In this document: positions 21,183 through 21,651 of the stretch, in pieces | Position numbering within the stretch: position 1 is the stretch's first letter | Layout of the letters: the number at the start of each line of letters is the position of its first letter | Assembly (NCBI GenBank): GCA_034411955.1 | Contig: DAOUMF010000085.1 | Span: forward strand, 1-21,651 | Origin: DAOUMF01 sp034411955 | GTDB taxonomy: Bacteria; Chloroflexota; Dehalococcoidia; SM23-28-2; RBG-16-64-32 | DNA: 21,651 nucleotides | Direction of reading: 5' to 3' | Position numbers and translations under genes: made by a program | The notes under the pieces: generated by a model | Seen by the model: the letters and a program-made list of their open reading frames with translations, nothing else | Told to the model about the DNA's origin: nothing | The model's database searches: none

Positions 21183-21377
21183 ATGTGGACGAAGCTGATG
21201 GAGACTAAGAACGCCTACACGGCGGAGATGTGGAAGGATCTTCTCAACGCCGAGGCCGTCTCGATACAGGTGGTGCCCGCTTCCGGCTGGGCCAACGCGG
21301 CAGAGCTGGAGCCTCACACCCTCTACGTCCCGTGGGGGAAAGCGCACGTGGCGCAGGAGATCCTGAGGAAGATATAG
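21183..21377 (+). CDS. DUF2007-like small protein inside the nuo operon
   Basis: The 64-aa soluble protein lies 6 nt after nuoK and 1 nt before nuoL, so it is part of the operon. The pattern KNAYTAEMWKDLLNAEAVSI...LYVPWGKAHVAQEILRKI resembles the DUF2007/putative signal-transducing fold: a strand-helix start that names an interface residue pair, then a variable loop, then a Val-Pro strand and a C-terminal helix with AxEIL. There is no Cys for a metal cluster, so it does not replace the missing iron-sulfur subunits. The function is unknown. Its position suggests a regulatory or assembly partner of complex I, which is inference. Confidence 0.75.
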   Translation: MWTKLMETKNAYTAEMWKDLLNAEAVSIQVVPASGWANAAELEPHTLYVPWGKAHVAQEILRKI

Positions 21378-21378
21378 C

Positions 21379-21651
21379 GTGCTGAACCAGGTCCCCGAAG
21401 GCGTAGTCTGGGCGATCTTCTTCCTGCCCCTGGGCTCCTTCGCGGTTATCTCCCTGGCCGCCCTGCTGGGCCTGACCCGTCCTTCGGCATCCGCAGGACG
21501 AGCGGTGTGGGACGCACGGCTCAGCGGCTACATCACCATCGCCGCCATCGCCGCCTCCTTCCTCCTCTCTCTGTGGGTGCTGGACAGCGTCCTCCAGGAG
21601 GACGGCGCCCGCATCGGCGTTGATGCCCACAAATGGGACGTCGTGGAGCCG
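21379..21651 (+). CDS. nuoL: NADH-quinone oxidoreductase subunit L, N-terminal part (runs off the window)
   Basis: The 91 visible codons start at GTG 21379, one base after the previous stop. They encode two hydrophobic helices: residues 9-31 (VVWAIFFLPLGSFAVISLAALLG) and about 55-74 (ITIAAIAASFLLSLWVL), separated by an Arg-rich loop, then an acidic periplasm-side segment. This is the beginning expected of the antiporter-like NuoL, and the position after nuoK supports L over M or N. The conserved Glu/Lys proton-channel residues would lie beyond the window, so the call rests mainly on context. Confidence 0.8.
   Translation, partial: MLNQVPEGVVWAIFFLPLGSFAVISLAALLGLTRPSASAGRAVWDARLSGYITIAAIAASFLLSLWVLDSVLQEDGARIGVDAHKWDVVEP

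Overview
The window is GC-rich, gene-dense bacterial chromosome. It most likely comes from an uncultivated Chloroflexota lineage close to Dehalococcoidia. That placement is inference from three things: gene content, short GTG/TTG-started genes with 1-4 nt overlaps, and dispersed repeats whose translations read HSERSEES, FDMLRTG and RPESVEG, which I recall as common in such genomes. No rRNA, tRNA, CRISPR array or transposase gene was seen.

Layout. (1) 1-3187, minus strand: a competence/DNA-uptake unit, comEA-comEC followed by the start of a lipoprotein gene, under a near-consensus promoter at 3159-3187. (2) 3188-4498: a poorly coding stretch with a possible 72-aa gene, a 38-aa Flp-pilin-like microgene with an excellent ribosome site, hairpins, and an extended -10 promoter for argF. 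(3) 4499-9550, plus strand: a housekeeping run of argF, the diadenylate cyclase gene cdaA, its YbbR partner, the ribosome-assembly GTPase der and the acyltransferase plsY. (4) 9616-11551, plus strand: a tightly overlapped trio of HEAT-repeat protein, Nudix hydrolase and GNAT acetyltransferase, ending tail-to-tail with an RDD membrane protein. (5) 11548-16391, minus strand: a PHP phosphoesterase, a small membrane protein, two MaoC hot-dog proteins resembling a HadA/HadB-type heterodimeric dehydratase, two tandem paralogous short-chain dehydrogenases and the RDD protein. This looks like a fatty-acyl reduction/hydration cassette. (6) 16636-21651, plus strand: a complex I operon, nuoA-C-D-H-J-K, a 64-aa DUF2007-like gene, then nuoL, which runs off the window.

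The most unusual observations concern the complex I operon and the repeats. Over the part visible, the operon lacks every iron-sulfur subunit (NuoB and NuoI, and also NuoE/F/G); B and I are missing from junctions where they are usually found. At the nuoD/nuoH junction a repeat element is flanked by a perfect 21-bp direct repeat. That repeat copies the nuoD 3' end, its stop codon, the nuoH ribosome site and the nuoH start. A 67-codon frame bridges the element from stop/start to stop/start, so translational coupling may survive the insertion. A similar event duplicated the first nine codons of the PHP gene. Two proteins, NuoH and the second MaoC protein, appear to have N-termini made partly of dispersed repeat sequence. 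CTGAAG-centred palindromes occupy several of the intergenic gaps. I do not see a clearly new enzymatic system; the repeat/gene-boundary interplay is the best candidate for something undescribed.
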